Shown piece after piece: positions 40,634 to 50,018 of a stretch of 64,000 bases of DNA. The notes beneath the pieces were generated by a model. The model was not told the DNA's origin, ran no database searches, and saw only the letters and a list, made by a program, of their open reading frames with translations. A program made the translations under genes and the position numbers. Origin of the DNA: a virus; IMG/VR virus record IMGVR_UViG_3300030085_004215, positions 35,814-99,813 of that record, one strand, 5' to 3'. Position 1 is the stretch's first letter. The number at the start of each line of letters is the position of its first letter.

Positions 40634-41427
40634 TAAACTCCTCCTTTTTGTGATTGTCTCACTTTTATAAACTCACCTTTGTGGTGGTCGATAATACCTT
40701 CAAAATCTTTTGGTGCACCAGTTGCAACAGATAATGGCCCATTAGATACTTTTAATTTATCAACTAATGTATCGAATGTCCAACAATCATCCCACCTCTC
40801 TTGTTCAAATACTCTACCAGATACATATTGGTCAAAGAATTCTGTTATAAATTCTCTACCCCTCTTTTCTAAATTAAAAGATATATGTGAAGTCTCAGTA
40901 TGTATATTTCTATGTCTTGATAACACATCGTGTTTTTTTGCCCATCTTATATAATCAGAATCTAAATCACAACCATCTACACTATCTGAATTTTTTGGTG
41001 TCATACAAGTATCTGCATCTAAATAAATTAATAATGGAGTTTCACATAATTGTGATGCATGTAATATCGATGGAGCTTTTCTAAACCAATATATAGAATT
41101 CCTATTCCAATAATCAACTTCCCACTCTCCACTCATTTTATCACACTCGTTAAATCTTGATTCTTTTAAAAAATGTTCTGCACTTTCATATGGTGTTTCA
41201 TCCCACAACTGTGTTTCCTCAAAAATGTCATAAATATGATAAGTATCAGGTATATCTATTTCATTAAAGTTTATTGTGTTTTCTTTTTCAAAGGAGTTTT
41301 CGTGGTATAAATACCAATTGACTTTAGGATAGTATTTTTGTATTGTTTCCCATCCACCTGCATGTTTATCATAAAATAATCTTGCAGAAAATGTTGATAT
41401 AAAACTTACTTCTTCATGGATTTTCAT
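40633..41427 (-). CDS. GT-A-like glycosyltransferase, 264 aa
   Basis: LLIYLDADTCMTP (DxD) is the donor-binding site and the following His-rich segment (SRHRNIHTETSHISF) resembles the acceptor side of nucleotide-diphospho-sugar transferases. No GT family number is recognised. It starts and ends in overlap with its neighbours. Confidence 0.6.
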   Translation of the reverse strand: MKIHEEVSFISTFSARLFYDKHAGGWETIQKYYPKVNWYLYHENSFEKENTINFNEIDIPDTYHIYDIFEETQLWDETPYESAEHFLKESRFNECDKMSGEWEVDYWNRNSIYWFRKAPSILHASQLCETPLLIYLDADTCMTPKNSDSVDGCDLDSDYIRWAKKHDVLSRHRNIHTETSHISFNLEKRGREFITEFFDQYVSGRVFEQERWDDCWTFDTLVDKLKVSNGPLSVATGAPKDFEGIIDHHKGEFIKVRQSQKGGV

Positions 41428-42131
41428 AATAACTCGTGTTTTTTTAAATGTTTAATTATATTTGGATTTACAACCTTTTTAAATTTATTCCAAGCCTTTT
41501 TTTCAGTTGGTTTGAATGAACAAACTTTTAATGGTTTTGTCGCACTTTCATATCGTAAATCAAAATGTGTCAAACCACAGTTATAAGTAGTATCGATTGA
41601 ACTGAAAAGATGTTTTATTTCCTCTATCGCTCTAAGATTAACGATAACTTGTTCATCACTTGATATTGGTGTGTGTCGATTCTCTTCCATAGTTGAAACA
41701 ATTGAACCCAAAAATTGTCCTGCTTCTTTTTTAACAAAAATAGAACCACAATTCCACTGTGGTGTACCAATATACTCACAACCACCAATTAATCCATCAA
41801 ACTTTGGAAAAGTAAAAAATTCATTTGGCCAACAATCCTGGTCATGTAACCAAAAATCATCATCAATTATTTCTGCGGATAGTAGTTCATGTGCACCATA
41901 CCAAAAGTTATTAAATCCACTAAAATCACAAATGTTATAAAGGTGATAACTCTCTATACCTCTGTATTCAAAATCAAAATTTGTACCGATTATAATGTCT
42001 TCTTTTGTCCAACCAAGTTCTAATGACCAATCTATTTGTGCTCGAAAGTATTTAAATAATTCTTCATTCTCGTATCTCCCACCACCATGATATGTTGTAT
42101 TAATTTGTACAAATGGCATCACAAGTTTCAT
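41424..42131 (-). CDS. Glycosyltransferase-like protein, 235 aa
   Basis: DDDFWLHDQDCWPNEFF has an acidic HDQD motif in place of a DxD, and CGSIFVKKEAGQFLGS looks like the matching acceptor strand. Weakly similar in outline to the neighbour at 40633. Its exact class is unknown. Confidence 0.5.
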   Translation of the reverse strand: MKLVMPFVQINTTYHGGGRYENEELFKYFRAQIDWSLELGWTKEDIIIGTNFDFEYRGIESYHLYNICDFSGFNNFWYGAHELLSAEIIDDDFWLHDQDCWPNEFFTFPKFDGLIGGCEYIGTPQWNCGSIFVKKEAGQFLGSIVSTMEENRHTPISSDEQVIVNLRAIEEIKHLFSSIDTTYNCGLTHFDLRYESATKPLKVCSFKPTEKKAWNKFKKVVNPNIIKHLKKHELL

Positions 42132-42316
42132 TACTTTTTACTCCCTTGAATTTGTAGTACTCTTACCATCTCATCCCATCTTCTATCTCTTTCGTCCCTT
42201 CTCTTCTGTACATCTGGTCCCCATTGTTCCATAAACTCTTCGAATTTCTTTTCTAACCGTTCTACTTTCTTTTGTAAAACAGCAATTGCCAGTTCATTAC
42301 TTATTTTGTTTTTCAT
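42131..42316 (-). CDS. Small coiled-coil protein, 61 aa
   Basis: A charged coiled coil (VLQKKVERLEKKFEEF) ending LQIQGSKK. The start at 42316 (MKNKISNE) is chosen since it overlaps the epimerase stop as ATGA and has AAGGATG upstream; the longer frame would run into the epimerase gene. Function unknown, perhaps an accessory for a neighbouring enzyme. Confidence 0.6.
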   Translation of the reverse strand: MKNKISNELAIAVLQKKVERLEKKFEEFMEQWGPDVQKRRDERDRRWDEMVRVLQIQGSKK

Positions 42317-43191
42317 TTTACAACATCCTTGATGTAATCTTCTACATTTTTTGTTGCTTTCCAACCAAGTAACCTATTGGCTAAATCATCTTCACATAGT
42401 GTTGTAGGATATTCACCATCTCTTGCAGGAATATATTTTGTTGGATAATTTTCACCAAACATCTTTGCAAGTTCATTAATAGAATAATTAACACCCCTAC
42501 CCAATTCAAATTCTTCACCACTAACCTTTGCATTATATGCATTAGGAATCAGTAAGGAATTACCACACTTTACTAATCCATCAACAATATCCTCTACATG
42601 AGTAAAATCTCTTCTTTGTTCACCATCACCTGTAATTGTTAATTGTCTACCCTCACGATACTGTTTTTCAAAAATACCTAATACAGTCGCATAATCTCCA
42701 TCTTCAAGTTGATGTTCTCCATAGACATTATAAAATCTACAAGTTGCAGTAGGAACATCAAATACTTTGTTGAATAATTTACACAATTCCTCACCCTGCC
42801 ACTTAGACCATGCATAAGGACTACCATATAACCCGTGATGTTTAGAACTTGAACCCGCATAAACTATTGGTATATCTACCAACCTTACATACTCTAATAC
42901 ATTTAAAGTAGATAATAAATTATTATTTAAGTGTGGTTTTGGGTCTTTTAATGATGGTTGTATACGAGCCAATGCAGCCAGATGATATACCACATCTATC
43001 TCATCCTTAAATATCGAATACAAATCCATATTACATAAATCTGAATCTATATAATCACACCCATCTTGTTCATTTTCTCTTTTACCAGTTGAATAATTAT
43101 CAACCGATACAACCTCATGATTATCATTTAATAATCTTTTTATTAAATTGGTGCCTACAAAACCAGCACCACCAGTAACTAATACTCTCAT
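42313..43191 (-). CDS. NAD-dependent epimerase (UDP-glucose 4-epimerase type), 292 aa
   Basis: GGAGFVGTNL (7-16), GSSSKHHG with the catalytic Ser region and YAWSK (Tyr-x3-Lys), followed by the CRFYNVYG segment typical of GalE/Gne-like SDRs. It interconverts or modifies an NDP-sugar, and is the third SDR of the cluster. Coupled to a GT2 gene upstream. Confidence 0.85.
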   Translation of the reverse strand: MRVLVTGGAGFVGTNLIKRLLNDNHEVVSVDNYSTGKRENEQDGCDYIDSDLCNMDLYSIFKDEIDVVYHLAALARIQPSLKDPKPHLNNNLLSTLNVLEYVRLVDIPIVYAGSSSKHHGLYGSPYAWSKWQGEELCKLFNKVFDVPTATCRFYNVYGEHQLEDGDYATVLGIFEKQYREGRQLTITGDGEQRRDFTHVEDIVDGLVKCGNSLLIPNAYNAKVSGEEFELGRGVNYSINELAKMFGENYPTKYIPARDGEYPTTLCEDDLANRLLGWKATKNVEDYIKDVVK

Positions 43192-43823
43192 CTCATTGCC
43201 TTTACATACATATTATTTTGGTTCATTTGTTTTTCAATTGTCTTTGGGTGGTATAAACTCAATTCTTCTTGTGGTGGTAAATGTGCATATGTTTTACAAC
43301 CAACTATTTGTTCATGAACTGGTCTTGACCAACGAATTTCACTGTCACGGCGAAATACTCGTGATTGATAATCAGGATAATTAATCCAACCATTTTCCGT
43401 AGTTCTCCATCCCCATGCATTTAAATGTTCTTGTGTAATACCATCAACAGTATTTATTCGAGGAACCCAAATTAAATCGACAGGATTCATATCTAAAACT
43501 TGTTTTAATTGTTGTAAAAGAATTTCATTAGGGTATTCATCTGCATCTAAATGAAAAACATAATCACCCGTACATTGTTCTATAACAAAATTCTTGTGTT
43601 TTGCAAAATCTGGATTATGACTATTTAAAGATTTTTCGTGAAAAAATATATTAGGATACTGGTCGTGAATATATTCATCAAACACTCTCCAACATTGATA
43701 ATCGGAATGGTCGTCTACGATTACAATTTCATCATCTTCATCTTTATATTTAACTAATAACTTTAATAATCGTTCTATTTCTTCATGTTCATTATGAACA
43801 GTGATACCATATGAAATTTTCAT
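43188..43823 (-). CDS. Family 2 glycosyltransferase, 211 aa
   Basis: A compact GT2 enzyme: ISYGITVHNEHEEIERLL at the start, EIVIVDDHSDY in the nucleotide site and FHLDADEYPNE with the DxD motif. At 211 residues it is near the minimum for GT2. It is soluble, with no membrane helix, and transfers a sugar from an NDP donor. Confidence 0.82.
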   Translation of the reverse strand: MKISYGITVHNEHEEIERLLKLLVKYKDEDDEIVIVDDHSDYQCWRVFDEYIHDQYPNIFFHEKSLNSHNPDFAKHKNFVIEQCTGDYVFHLDADEYPNEILLQQLKQVLDMNPVDLIWVPRINTVDGITQEHLNAWGWRTTENGWINYPDYQSRVFRRDSEIRWSRPVHEQIVGCKTYAHLPPQEELSLYHPKTIEKQMNQNNMYVKAMR

Positions 43824-44314
43824 TCCGTTTCGTCTACTCCATATTTTGCTATCATCTCTTTTGCAAATTCATCAAGAGTATCTTTAGGAATCATTTTGTA
43901 TTTTAATTCAAGATATACCCTATTCTTCAGACACTTAATTCTATCATATGTTCTGAATAAATCATATTTTTTGTTTACTTCTTTTAAATCACGATAAATT
44001 TCTTTTAATTGTGCCCTACCCACAAATTCAGGTAAATCACCTTTGATTGCATTATCATCAATCTTCAAACCACCTAACTTTTGAAACAGAACCTCAAGTT
44101 TTGTTTGAGTGACTGGAGCAGTTATTGCAGTATCTAATTGTAACCCAACAACAAATCGTTTCACTCTCTTTGTACTTTTCTTTCTGATTGCATGGTCAGG
44201 TGATAGAATCAATACTGTACGACGTGCACTTCTTTTTTTAGATGCAGATTTATAAATAAAATTTACAATATCACCTGGTTCAAGTTTTGTCCATGCAGTA
44301 TTTCTTAATGCCAT
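43820..44314 (-). CDS. Hypothetical basic protein with SH3-like start, 164 aa
   Basis: The N-terminal LEPGDIVNFIYKSASKKR is like an SH3-type or MazF-like small barrel; the rest is basic and helical. It is more like phage core-replication accessory proteins than sugar enzymes, and I recall similar proteins of unknown function in T4-like marine phages. No function can be given. Confidence 0.6.
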   Translation of the reverse strand: MALRNTAWTKLEPGDIVNFIYKSASKKRSARRTVLILSPDHAIRKKSTKRVKRFVVGLQLDTAITAPVTQTKLEVLFQKLGGLKIDDNAIKGDLPEFVGRAQLKEIYRDLKEVNKKYDLFRTYDRIKCLKNRVYLELKYKMIPKDTLDEFAKEMIAKYGVDETE

Positions 44315-44316
44315 AA

Positions 44317-44811
44317 TTAATCTCTGTAATCGTCTATATGTTCATCAGTAATTATACCCATATCATAACACGCATCTACAAATTCATGTTGTCCATATAT
44401 CTTTGCATTCTCAATATCAAGTACTTCTTCGTAACCTTTATATTTAGGGTCTTTTTTTTCTAATTGAGTTAATTTTCTTATTGATGCAAATTTATAGTTC
44501 CAATTAGTAGGTGTTCCCTCTGGATAAATCATACCAAACTTACCCATATTTAAAACAGTAGGAAACCATAGTAGTTCTCTCTCCTCATCATAAAAAGAAA
44601 CTTCGTTAATTAGTTCTGTAGAGGATTTTCGTAATTGTTCAGTCTCTGGCGAATCGTGAGTGTATTGAGAGTTACTTGAAAACCCACACCTAAAACACAT
44701 ATATGAAGAAAATTCCATATTATTTTTTGAAAACTTTTCCTCAAAACAATTTTTAGATAAACAAACTGGACAAGTTATTTTAACTTCATTTATTTCAGTT
44801 TTCATTTCCAT
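44317..44811 (-). CDS. Zinc-ribbon hypothetical protein, 164 aa
   Basis: CPVC (near 14-17) and CFRCGF (near 39-44) make a zinc ribbon; the rest is polar and Trp-containing. It resembles a widespread T4-like marine phage protein of unknown function. It overlaps the start of the glycosyltransferase gene at its other end by one base. Confidence 0.68.
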   Translation of the reverse strand: MEMKTEINEVKITCPVCLSKNCFEEKFSKNNMEFSSYMCFRCGFSSNSQYTHDSPETEQLRKSSTELINEVSFYDEERELLWFPTVLNMGKFGMIYPEGTPTNWNYKFASIRKLTQLEKKDPKYKGYEEVLDIENAKIYGQHEFVDACYDMGIITDEHIDDYRD

Positions 44812-46139
44812 TATGATGTCCTTTTAAGTTTAGGTAATTTTAATTCTGATTTTGGTTTTTTATCATCAGATACCTTATTTAATTTAGGTAAATTTAATTC
44901 TACTTTCTTAGGTACTGTACTTAAGATATTATCCATGATTACTTTCAACTCACCTTTCATTTTTTCATATGAAAAATCTTTTGATGTAATTACTCGTAAC
45001 TTACTACTATTGGTCAAATACTTATCATAATTATTATAAATATCCTTCATTAACTGAGATGCATAAAGATAATTTACATTGAACCATTTATTCTCCTTGT
45101 TATCTACAAACCAATCTGGATTAAATGCATCTTTTGGTGCAGGTACTAAACTACCTTTCAAGGGTACACTATAGTTTTGTAGGAAATCAGCTTGACCAGA
45201 ATACACTGGTGCAATCACTGGCTTTCCACTTTGTGCAGCTTCTAATAAAGGTCTACCAAACCCCTCACCATGTGTAAATGAAATATGTGCTTTAATTTTA
45301 TCATGATTGTAGAGTTCATTCATTTGGTTATCTGTAAAATCACCGTGTAATAAATATACATTTGGTAGTTTTGCTTTTCCAAATTCTTCTTTTATTTGTC
45401 TAATTTTTTTCAAGAGGTTTTCTCTATCAAGTAAACTAAATCCAGCAGCACTTGTTTTCAACACAAGAGCAGGTGAGTTCTTTTTGTTTTTGAAAGATTG
45501 GTAAAATGTTTTTAGTAACATACCTACATCTTTTCTATCCTGTCCTATGTTTCCACCCAACCAATGACCAACAAATAAGTAACAGAAATCCTCTTCTATT
45601 ACACTCAATTTTTTAATAACAACTTCATCAGTAGTTTTAACTTTACGATAAACATCTACATCCACTCCCTCAAACAATACATCAGTATCACAAGTTAATT
45701 TTAAAACTTTACCAGGTTGTTCTTTAACATCAAATTCTGTATTTTTGTGTACATCTCGTGCAAAATTAGATGTGAATATTACTGAATCCATTTTATTACA
45801 ACCCTCAAGCCATTTTGGATGTGCAATAGAAGTTTCTATTCCTGCAGTAAATCCTATGTTCTTTTTAGCAATAGGAGTAAACTCTGGTGGAATTACTATA
45901 TGTATATGAACATCTGGTTGTCTACTCATTTGATTGGTGGTCATAATATGAGATTTTATTTTAGTGTGATGTTCGTTATTACTTTCAAGTGCAGTTCTTG
46001 GTGTAGTACCCCATGGCACAGAATTAATCTTTACATCATATTCATCAAGTTCAATCAATGCTCTACATATATCTCTTGCATGATTTCCATATCCACTTCT
46101 CGTGGTTACTGGTGCAGTTACTAATATCATTGGTTTCAT
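44811..46139 (-). CDS. Family 4 (group 1) glycosyltransferase, 442 aa
   Basis: A GT-B retaining enzyme: RSGYGNHARDICRAL near the N-terminus (acceptor domain) and FTHGEGFGRPLLEAAQSGKP (donor domain, E-x7-E). After the enzyme domain, two short basic LPKL repeats (NLPKLNK, KLPKLKR) end the protein. The next gene upstream also starts with LPKLKS, so this tail/head peptide is shared. It adds a sugar using NDP-sugar. Confidence 0.85.
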   Translation of the reverse strand: MKPMILVTAPVTTRSGYGNHARDICRALIELDEYDVKINSVPWGTTPRTALESNNEHHTKIKSHIMTTNQMSRQPDVHIHIVIPPEFTPIAKKNIGFTAGIETSIAHPKWLEGCNKMDSVIFTSNFARDVHKNTEFDVKEQPGKVLKLTCDTDVLFEGVDVDVYRKVKTTDEVVIKKLSVIEEDFCYLFVGHWLGGNIGQDRKDVGMLLKTFYQSFKNKKNSPALVLKTSAAGFSLLDRENLLKKIRQIKEEFGKAKLPNVYLLHGDFTDNQMNELYNHDKIKAHISFTHGEGFGRPLLEAAQSGKPVIAPVYSGQADFLQNYSVPLKGSLVPAPKDAFNPDWFVDNKENKWFNVNYLYASQLMKDIYNNYDKYLTNSSKLRVITSKDFSYEKMKGELKVIMDNILSTVPKKVELNLPKLNKVSDDKKPKSELKLPKLKRTS

Positions 46140-46142
46140 ATC

Positions 46143-47576
46143 TTACGCCTTATATATATTTATTTTTTCTCTTGGTGTCCACTTTTCAAATGCAGTTTCC
46201 ATATGGTCTATAAATAAACCACACATTGCTCTTGCACTCATATTTGCATCATCACTTGTTACAAACTCATGTCCTTTAATACCACATTCAGTTCGTTTAT
46301 CTGCACCCATATCATACCACTCTTTTAATTTATCTGCAGCATCCATCCAATCACATCTATCATCCATAATATATGGTGTAGGTACTGAACCCATCATTGA
46401 ACGAGTTCTTGGCCAAACTGGTTTTACCCATTCACCATGAGTTAAATCTTTATTGTTCTCCCACTTTCTCCAATCGTGAAGTGATTTAATTTCTTTGTAA
46501 TCTTCAGGAGTTAGTAACTTATCTTTAAGTCTAAAACCACATTGGTCTTGTAAACCACCTGTAACATTAACAATGATTGGTGTTCCTGCCATAAGAGATT
46601 CACAAGTACCCAATCCAAATCCCTCGTTAGATGCAAGATTCATTGTAACATCTGAAAGATTATACAGAAAATTCATATGTCTATCATCTAATTTTTGAGT
46701 AGAGAAAAATACATTTAAATCTGGATATAAATGTCTAATCATTCTTGGTAAATCAGTACCATTTTGGTCTGATGGTTGGGTATGCATAATATATGCAACT
46801 CTATCTTTTTTGTTTTCTGGCAACCTATCTCTGAATTCATTGAATGCCGTAATACAATCACTAGTCATTTTCCTACGAATGTTTCTATTAACATATAAAA
46901 GTATAAAATCATATGGTTTTTTATCAATTAGTTTTTGTTTGAAATTCCTCATTTCAAGTAATTCTTTTTCGTCTGTTATAGGATAAAAGAATTTTTCATT
47001 GATACCATGTGGAATGTATGTACAATCCCAGTCTGTTCTTGGTTTATTTTTAGCAACATCATTTACTATTGCAACAGTCTGTTTACTAATATTCATAATC
47101 AAATCAGAACACTCGTAAAAATTTTCATTGTATTGTGGTGCAGGCCAATCATCCCAAATATTATAATAGAAGATTGGAATGTTCTGTCTGATTTCATGTT
47201 CCATTTCATATAACCAAGTCCAAAATCTTGGGTCTGTATAATGCATTATTGCATCAGGTTTTTCAATCTCCATAACTTGTCTTAACATTGCCGGGTCACC
47301 ATAACCATTCGTTGGATAAATTTTTAAATACCCATCTTTGCCAGTTTCTTTCTTAACTGCTTCAGCCATATCTACTGTCTTACCTACATCTGGATGTTTT
47401 ATCGCACCTGCCATTTGTACCCAATCATATTTATCAATCGTACCCAAAACGAATTCACGAGACATGGTTCCAACACCAGAGGCCATCCTTAAATCATCTG
47501 ATAGGAGTAATATCTTTTTTTTCTTAATCCTATCTATCTTGACGGATTTTAATTTTGGTAATTTAATTTGTTCCAT
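46143..47576 (-). CDS. Family 4 (group 1) glycosyltransferase, 477 aa
   Basis: Starts MEQIKLPKLKSVKIDRIKKK, with the same LPKL motif that ends its neighbour, then LLSDDLRMASGVGTMSRE (acceptor side) and SNEGFGLGTCESLMAGTP (E-x7-E donor site). It is a GT-B enzyme, first of the two in the cluster's transcription order. The shared LPKL peptide may dock both on a common partner, an inference. Confidence 0.85.
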   Translation of the reverse strand: MEQIKLPKLKSVKIDRIKKKKILLLSDDLRMASGVGTMSREFVLGTIDKYDWVQMAGAIKHPDVGKTVDMAEAVKKETGKDGYLKIYPTNGYGDPAMLRQVMEIEKPDAIMHYTDPRFWTWLYEMEHEIRQNIPIFYYNIWDDWPAPQYNENFYECSDLIMNISKQTVAIVNDVAKNKPRTDWDCTYIPHGINEKFFYPITDEKELLEMRNFKQKLIDKKPYDFILLYVNRNIRRKMTSDCITAFNEFRDRLPENKKDRVAYIMHTQPSDQNGTDLPRMIRHLYPDLNVFFSTQKLDDRHMNFLYNLSDVTMNLASNEGFGLGTCESLMAGTPIIVNVTGGLQDQCGFRLKDKLLTPEDYKEIKSLHDWRKWENNKDLTHGEWVKPVWPRTRSMMGSVPTPYIMDDRCDWMDAADKLKEWYDMGADKRTECGIKGHEFVTSDDANMSARAMCGLFIDHMETAFEKWTPREKINIYKA

Positions 47577-47597
47577 TTATAACCCTTATTAATTTTA

Positions 47598-47792
47598 TTA
47601 GAATTTACTTCCACTTTGATATAAGTTATCGTGGTCTAAGATTTTTTCTCTAATATCCTCATCATAAACAAATAAATCTAAACTTCTGTTTACAAGTCGT
47701 TGTAAAGAGAACTCATTATCTATTGTTTTTTCTTTGAATTTTTTATATAACTCGGATATAACTTTGACCGAAGTCAGTTTTACATTGTCCAT
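47598..47792 (-). CDS. Ribbon-helix-helix-like protein, 64 aa
   Basis: MDNVKLTSVKVISELYKKF then FSLQRLVNRSLDLFVYD fits the strand-helix-helix plan of Arc/MetJ-type DNA-binding proteins. It would dimerise and bind operator DNA. It lies at the start of the glycosyltransferase run, a natural place for a local regulator, but no operator can be pointed to. Confidence 0.55.
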   Translation of the reverse strand: MDNVKLTSVKVISELYKKFKEKTIDNEFSLQRLVNRSLDLFVYDEDIREKILDHDNLYQSGSKF

Positions 47793-47831
47793 ATATTCCC
47801 CATTTGTATATACATATATATAAATATAAAG

Positions 47832-48239
47832 TTATGAAATTATAATCGATTTTTTATTTATTTTTTCCGCATATCTTAATGCAGAGAGTGTCCCATTTGT
47901 TACTTGATTATCAACTACGAATGCCACAACACTATCCGAATAATCTACTATATCTTTGTTTCTTCTATGGTAATTACCCACATTATATTGTTTACTGTAT
48001 CTAAATGCACCTAACACACAATGTTGATTATGAGGTTCGTGATATGCTGGAAACTCGGAATATTTTATACCAAATTCAAGTGAAAACTTTTTTGCATATT
48101 TATCTGCACCTTGTTTGGCTCCACCACTAACAATTTCTAAGTTATCCCCAAGTTTTTCTTTGAGATTGAATACGAAATCTTTTATTTTTCTTGTATTTGT
48201 ATATGTCCTACTCCCTATAATTGCTATCTTCTCCATCAT
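47832..48239 (-). CDS. SLOG-family protein (DUF2493/DprA-like), 135 aa
   Basis: IAIIGSRTYTN at the start and EIVSGGAKQGADKYA (GG-x4-AD) are the nucleotide-binding signature of the YspA/DUF2493 SLOG group. These folds sense or cleave NAD-, ADP-ribose- or cytokinin-type nucleotides. In phages they are sometimes linked to counter-defence, which would be speculative here. The start is one of two adjacent ATGs (48239, 48236) after GAGGA. Confidence 0.78.
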   Translation of the reverse strand: MMEKIAIIGSRTYTNTRKIKDFVFNLKEKLGDNLEIVSGGAKQGADKYAKKFSLEFGIKYSEFPAYHEPHNQHCVLGAFRYSKQYNVGNYHRRNKDIVDYSDSVVAFVVDNQVTNGTLSALRYAEKINKKSIIIS

Positions 48240-48651
48240 TCCTCTTTTGTTTTTTTATAACTGGTTTATCTGATTTCATAAAATCAAATATCTCTTTAAA
48301 TTTATCAATTCCGTCACATATTTGAGTAGGTTTAGAGTAATTATATGTAAATCTTACATACTGATTTACTGTAGTATTGGTTATTGGTTTGATATCAAAG
48401 AAAATAAAATCATTTTGATTATCAAATGATGTAGGTCTGATTATACTCTTTAAAGAATGTATATTATTTGATTGGTATTTCTCTACAAAATCCGTTATCT
48501 TTTTATCATCAAGTGAATCTTTGTCTGTCCAAAAATATATTCTTCCTGCATTAACCGTTGTGGATATCGTGGTTAATTTATTTAGGATGTTATCAGTATC
48601 TTGTAATACATCTGGTAAGTATAATCTTATGTTGGTCTTAATTGAAATCAT
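48208..48651 (-). CDS. Hypothetical protein, 147 aa
   Basis: No recognised family. Beta-rich (IRLYLPDVLQ, RIYFWTDKDSL), with a polar C-terminus that overlaps the SLOG gene by 32 bases. Coupled to the nuclease gene upstream. Function unknown. Confidence 0.62.
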   Translation of the reverse strand: MISIKTNIRLYLPDVLQDTDNILNKLTTISTTVNAGRIYFWTDKDSLDDKKITDFVEKYQSNNIHSLKSIIRPTSFDNQNDFIFFDIKPITNTTVNQYVRFTYNYSKPTQICDGIDKFKEIFDFMKSDKPVIKKQKRNDGEDSNYRE

Positions 48652-49511
48652 AGCATTTTCCTATCACATAAATCCTTATTATTCTTGAACTCACAATACT
48701 TACAGTTCTTTGTAGATACTATCTTCTTATACTCTTTTACATTGTGATTACCATCCTCATCAAAACAATCTTCAATAAACTCATTTAACCTATTCATAAC
48801 TTTGTTAATACTTGGTTTACCATTTGCTGGTGTAAAAACTTGTAATCTTTTTTGAGGATAGTCTAAGTTTTCATAGAGTTTTCTCTTCAATATTAAATAT
48901 TCAATATCTATTTTATCCTCTGAAATATCCCTTTGTTTAGAGAAAAACTTTTTATACAACAATAACTGATTAGTTTTGTTCTTATCTGCTTTTTGCCATT
49001 TGTTCCAACCCATAGTAGAAGTTTTAATATCTATAATTTTAACTCTACCAGTTTTTTTATTATGAATAACCACATCCATATAACCAATAAAATTTAAATT
49101 ATCGTGAATAGGAAATTTAATGTCTAATTCTATACCTAACAATTCATTATCTTTTTTAGGAAAGTAAGATGATTTTCTTTTTAAGAATTCATTTATTATA
49201 TTAATACCATCTTGATAAAACGATTTCATTTCTTCAAGTGTGACAGGTAACTCTTCAGAATTATTTTTGGTTATTTTATAATTCTCTTCCATCCTATATA
49301 GGAATATATCATTCAAAGGTAAACTATCTGCAACTTTAATAGTCTTTTCATAATATGCTACAAGATATGCCTGTATTGTTTCATGGAGTGCAGTACCAAA
49401 AATGGTGTATATATTACCTTGAAATGTACCAAGTTTATCTACATAGTTAAGTTTCCACATATGTGGACACTTATCCCATTGTGAAAATTGAGAATAACTT
49501 ATTTTTGCCAT
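48648..49511 (-). CDS. PD-(D/E)XK nuclease, Cas4/RecB-like, 287 aa
   Basis: ISYSQFSQWDKCPHMWKL is the family's N-terminal segment (with Cys), FGTALHE the conserved His region and VKIIDIKTSTMGWN the D...K catalytic motif. NCKYCEFKNNKDLCD at the C-terminus, with the N-terminal Cys, would hold a 4Fe-4S cluster as in Cas4/AddB. Such enzymes resect or cut DNA ends. It is likely to act in phage recombination or host DNA degradation; no CRISPR is present. Confidence 0.85.
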   Translation of the reverse strand: MAKISYSQFSQWDKCPHMWKLNYVDKLGTFQGNIYTIFGTALHETIQAYLVAYYEKTIKVADSLPLNDIFLYRMEENYKITKNNSEELPVTLEEMKSFYQDGINIINEFLKRKSSYFPKKDNELLGIELDIKFPIHDNLNFIGYMDVVIHNKKTGRVKIIDIKTSTMGWNKWQKADKNKTNQLLLYKKFFSKQRDISEDKIDIEYLILKRKLYENLDYPQKRLQVFTPANGKPSINKVMNRLNEFIEDCFDEDGNHNVKEYKKIVSTKNCKYCEFKNNKDLCDRKML

Positions 49512-49603
49512 TTTTCTTCTATCTTATCACACACCCAATCTATAACATCTACCGATAGTGCAAGTAAACATACAGTAAGAAATATCCAAAATCCAGTCTC
49601 CAT
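49499..49603 (-). CDS. Single-pass membrane mini-protein, 34 aa
   Basis: The ORF METGFWIFLTVCLLAL... is a hydrophobic helix followed by a charged tail (DKIEEKWQK). Its ATG overlaps the upstream stop (TAATG) and its stop overlaps the nuclease start, filling the gap exactly. Coupling at both ends supports it. Confidence 0.6.
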   Translation of the reverse strand: METGFWIFLTVCLLALSVDVIDWVCDKIEEKWQK

Positions 49604-49995
49604 TATTTACCCCACTTTCCATTCTTTACTATTGTAGCCATTATACCATAATTACTAATATCAAGATACGCATCTTCCATTGGTTCCCCCTCAACTGCGG
49701 ATTGTCTATTATTCATCAGTAGAGTTTTTAACCTCTGAATCTTATCGTTCATTCTAAACCACAAACCAGTAAGTGATAGATGTACTTCTTCATCAGTTTG
49801 TAATTGTGTTCCTACAGAAATATTACCTGGGCCATAATCATGTTGTTTTTTCAAAAACAATTCATATTGTTCTTGTTGCAATCGTTTGAACTCTTGTGTC
49901 ATTTCAGGCCATTCCTTTTCCATTTGTTCTACGATTGGATGTTGTTTGGCAACAACTTCTTTTCTTGTAGTATCTTTTATATATGTTTCACTCAT
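49603..49995 (-). CDS. DUF1599-like (nucleotide-modification-associated) protein, 130 aa
   Basis: QHDYGPGNI, then LTGLWFRMNDKIQRLKTLL and EDAYLDISNYGIMATIV, match the DUF1599 family found in phages with modified nucleotide pathways. The helical fold is related to MazG-like pyrophosphatases, so dNTP-related hydrolysis is possible. GGAG precedes the ATG and the repeated promoter at 50019-50048 lies just upstream. Confidence 0.72.
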   Translation of the reverse strand: MSETYIKDTTRKEVVAKQHPIVEQMEKEWPEMTQEFKRLQQEQYELFLKKQHDYGPGNISVGTQLQTDEEVHLSLTGLWFRMNDKIQRLKTLLMNNRQSAVEGEPMEDAYLDISNYGIMATIVKNGKWGK

Positions 49996-50018
49996 TTACT
50001 TCTCCAATTTGATACTTA

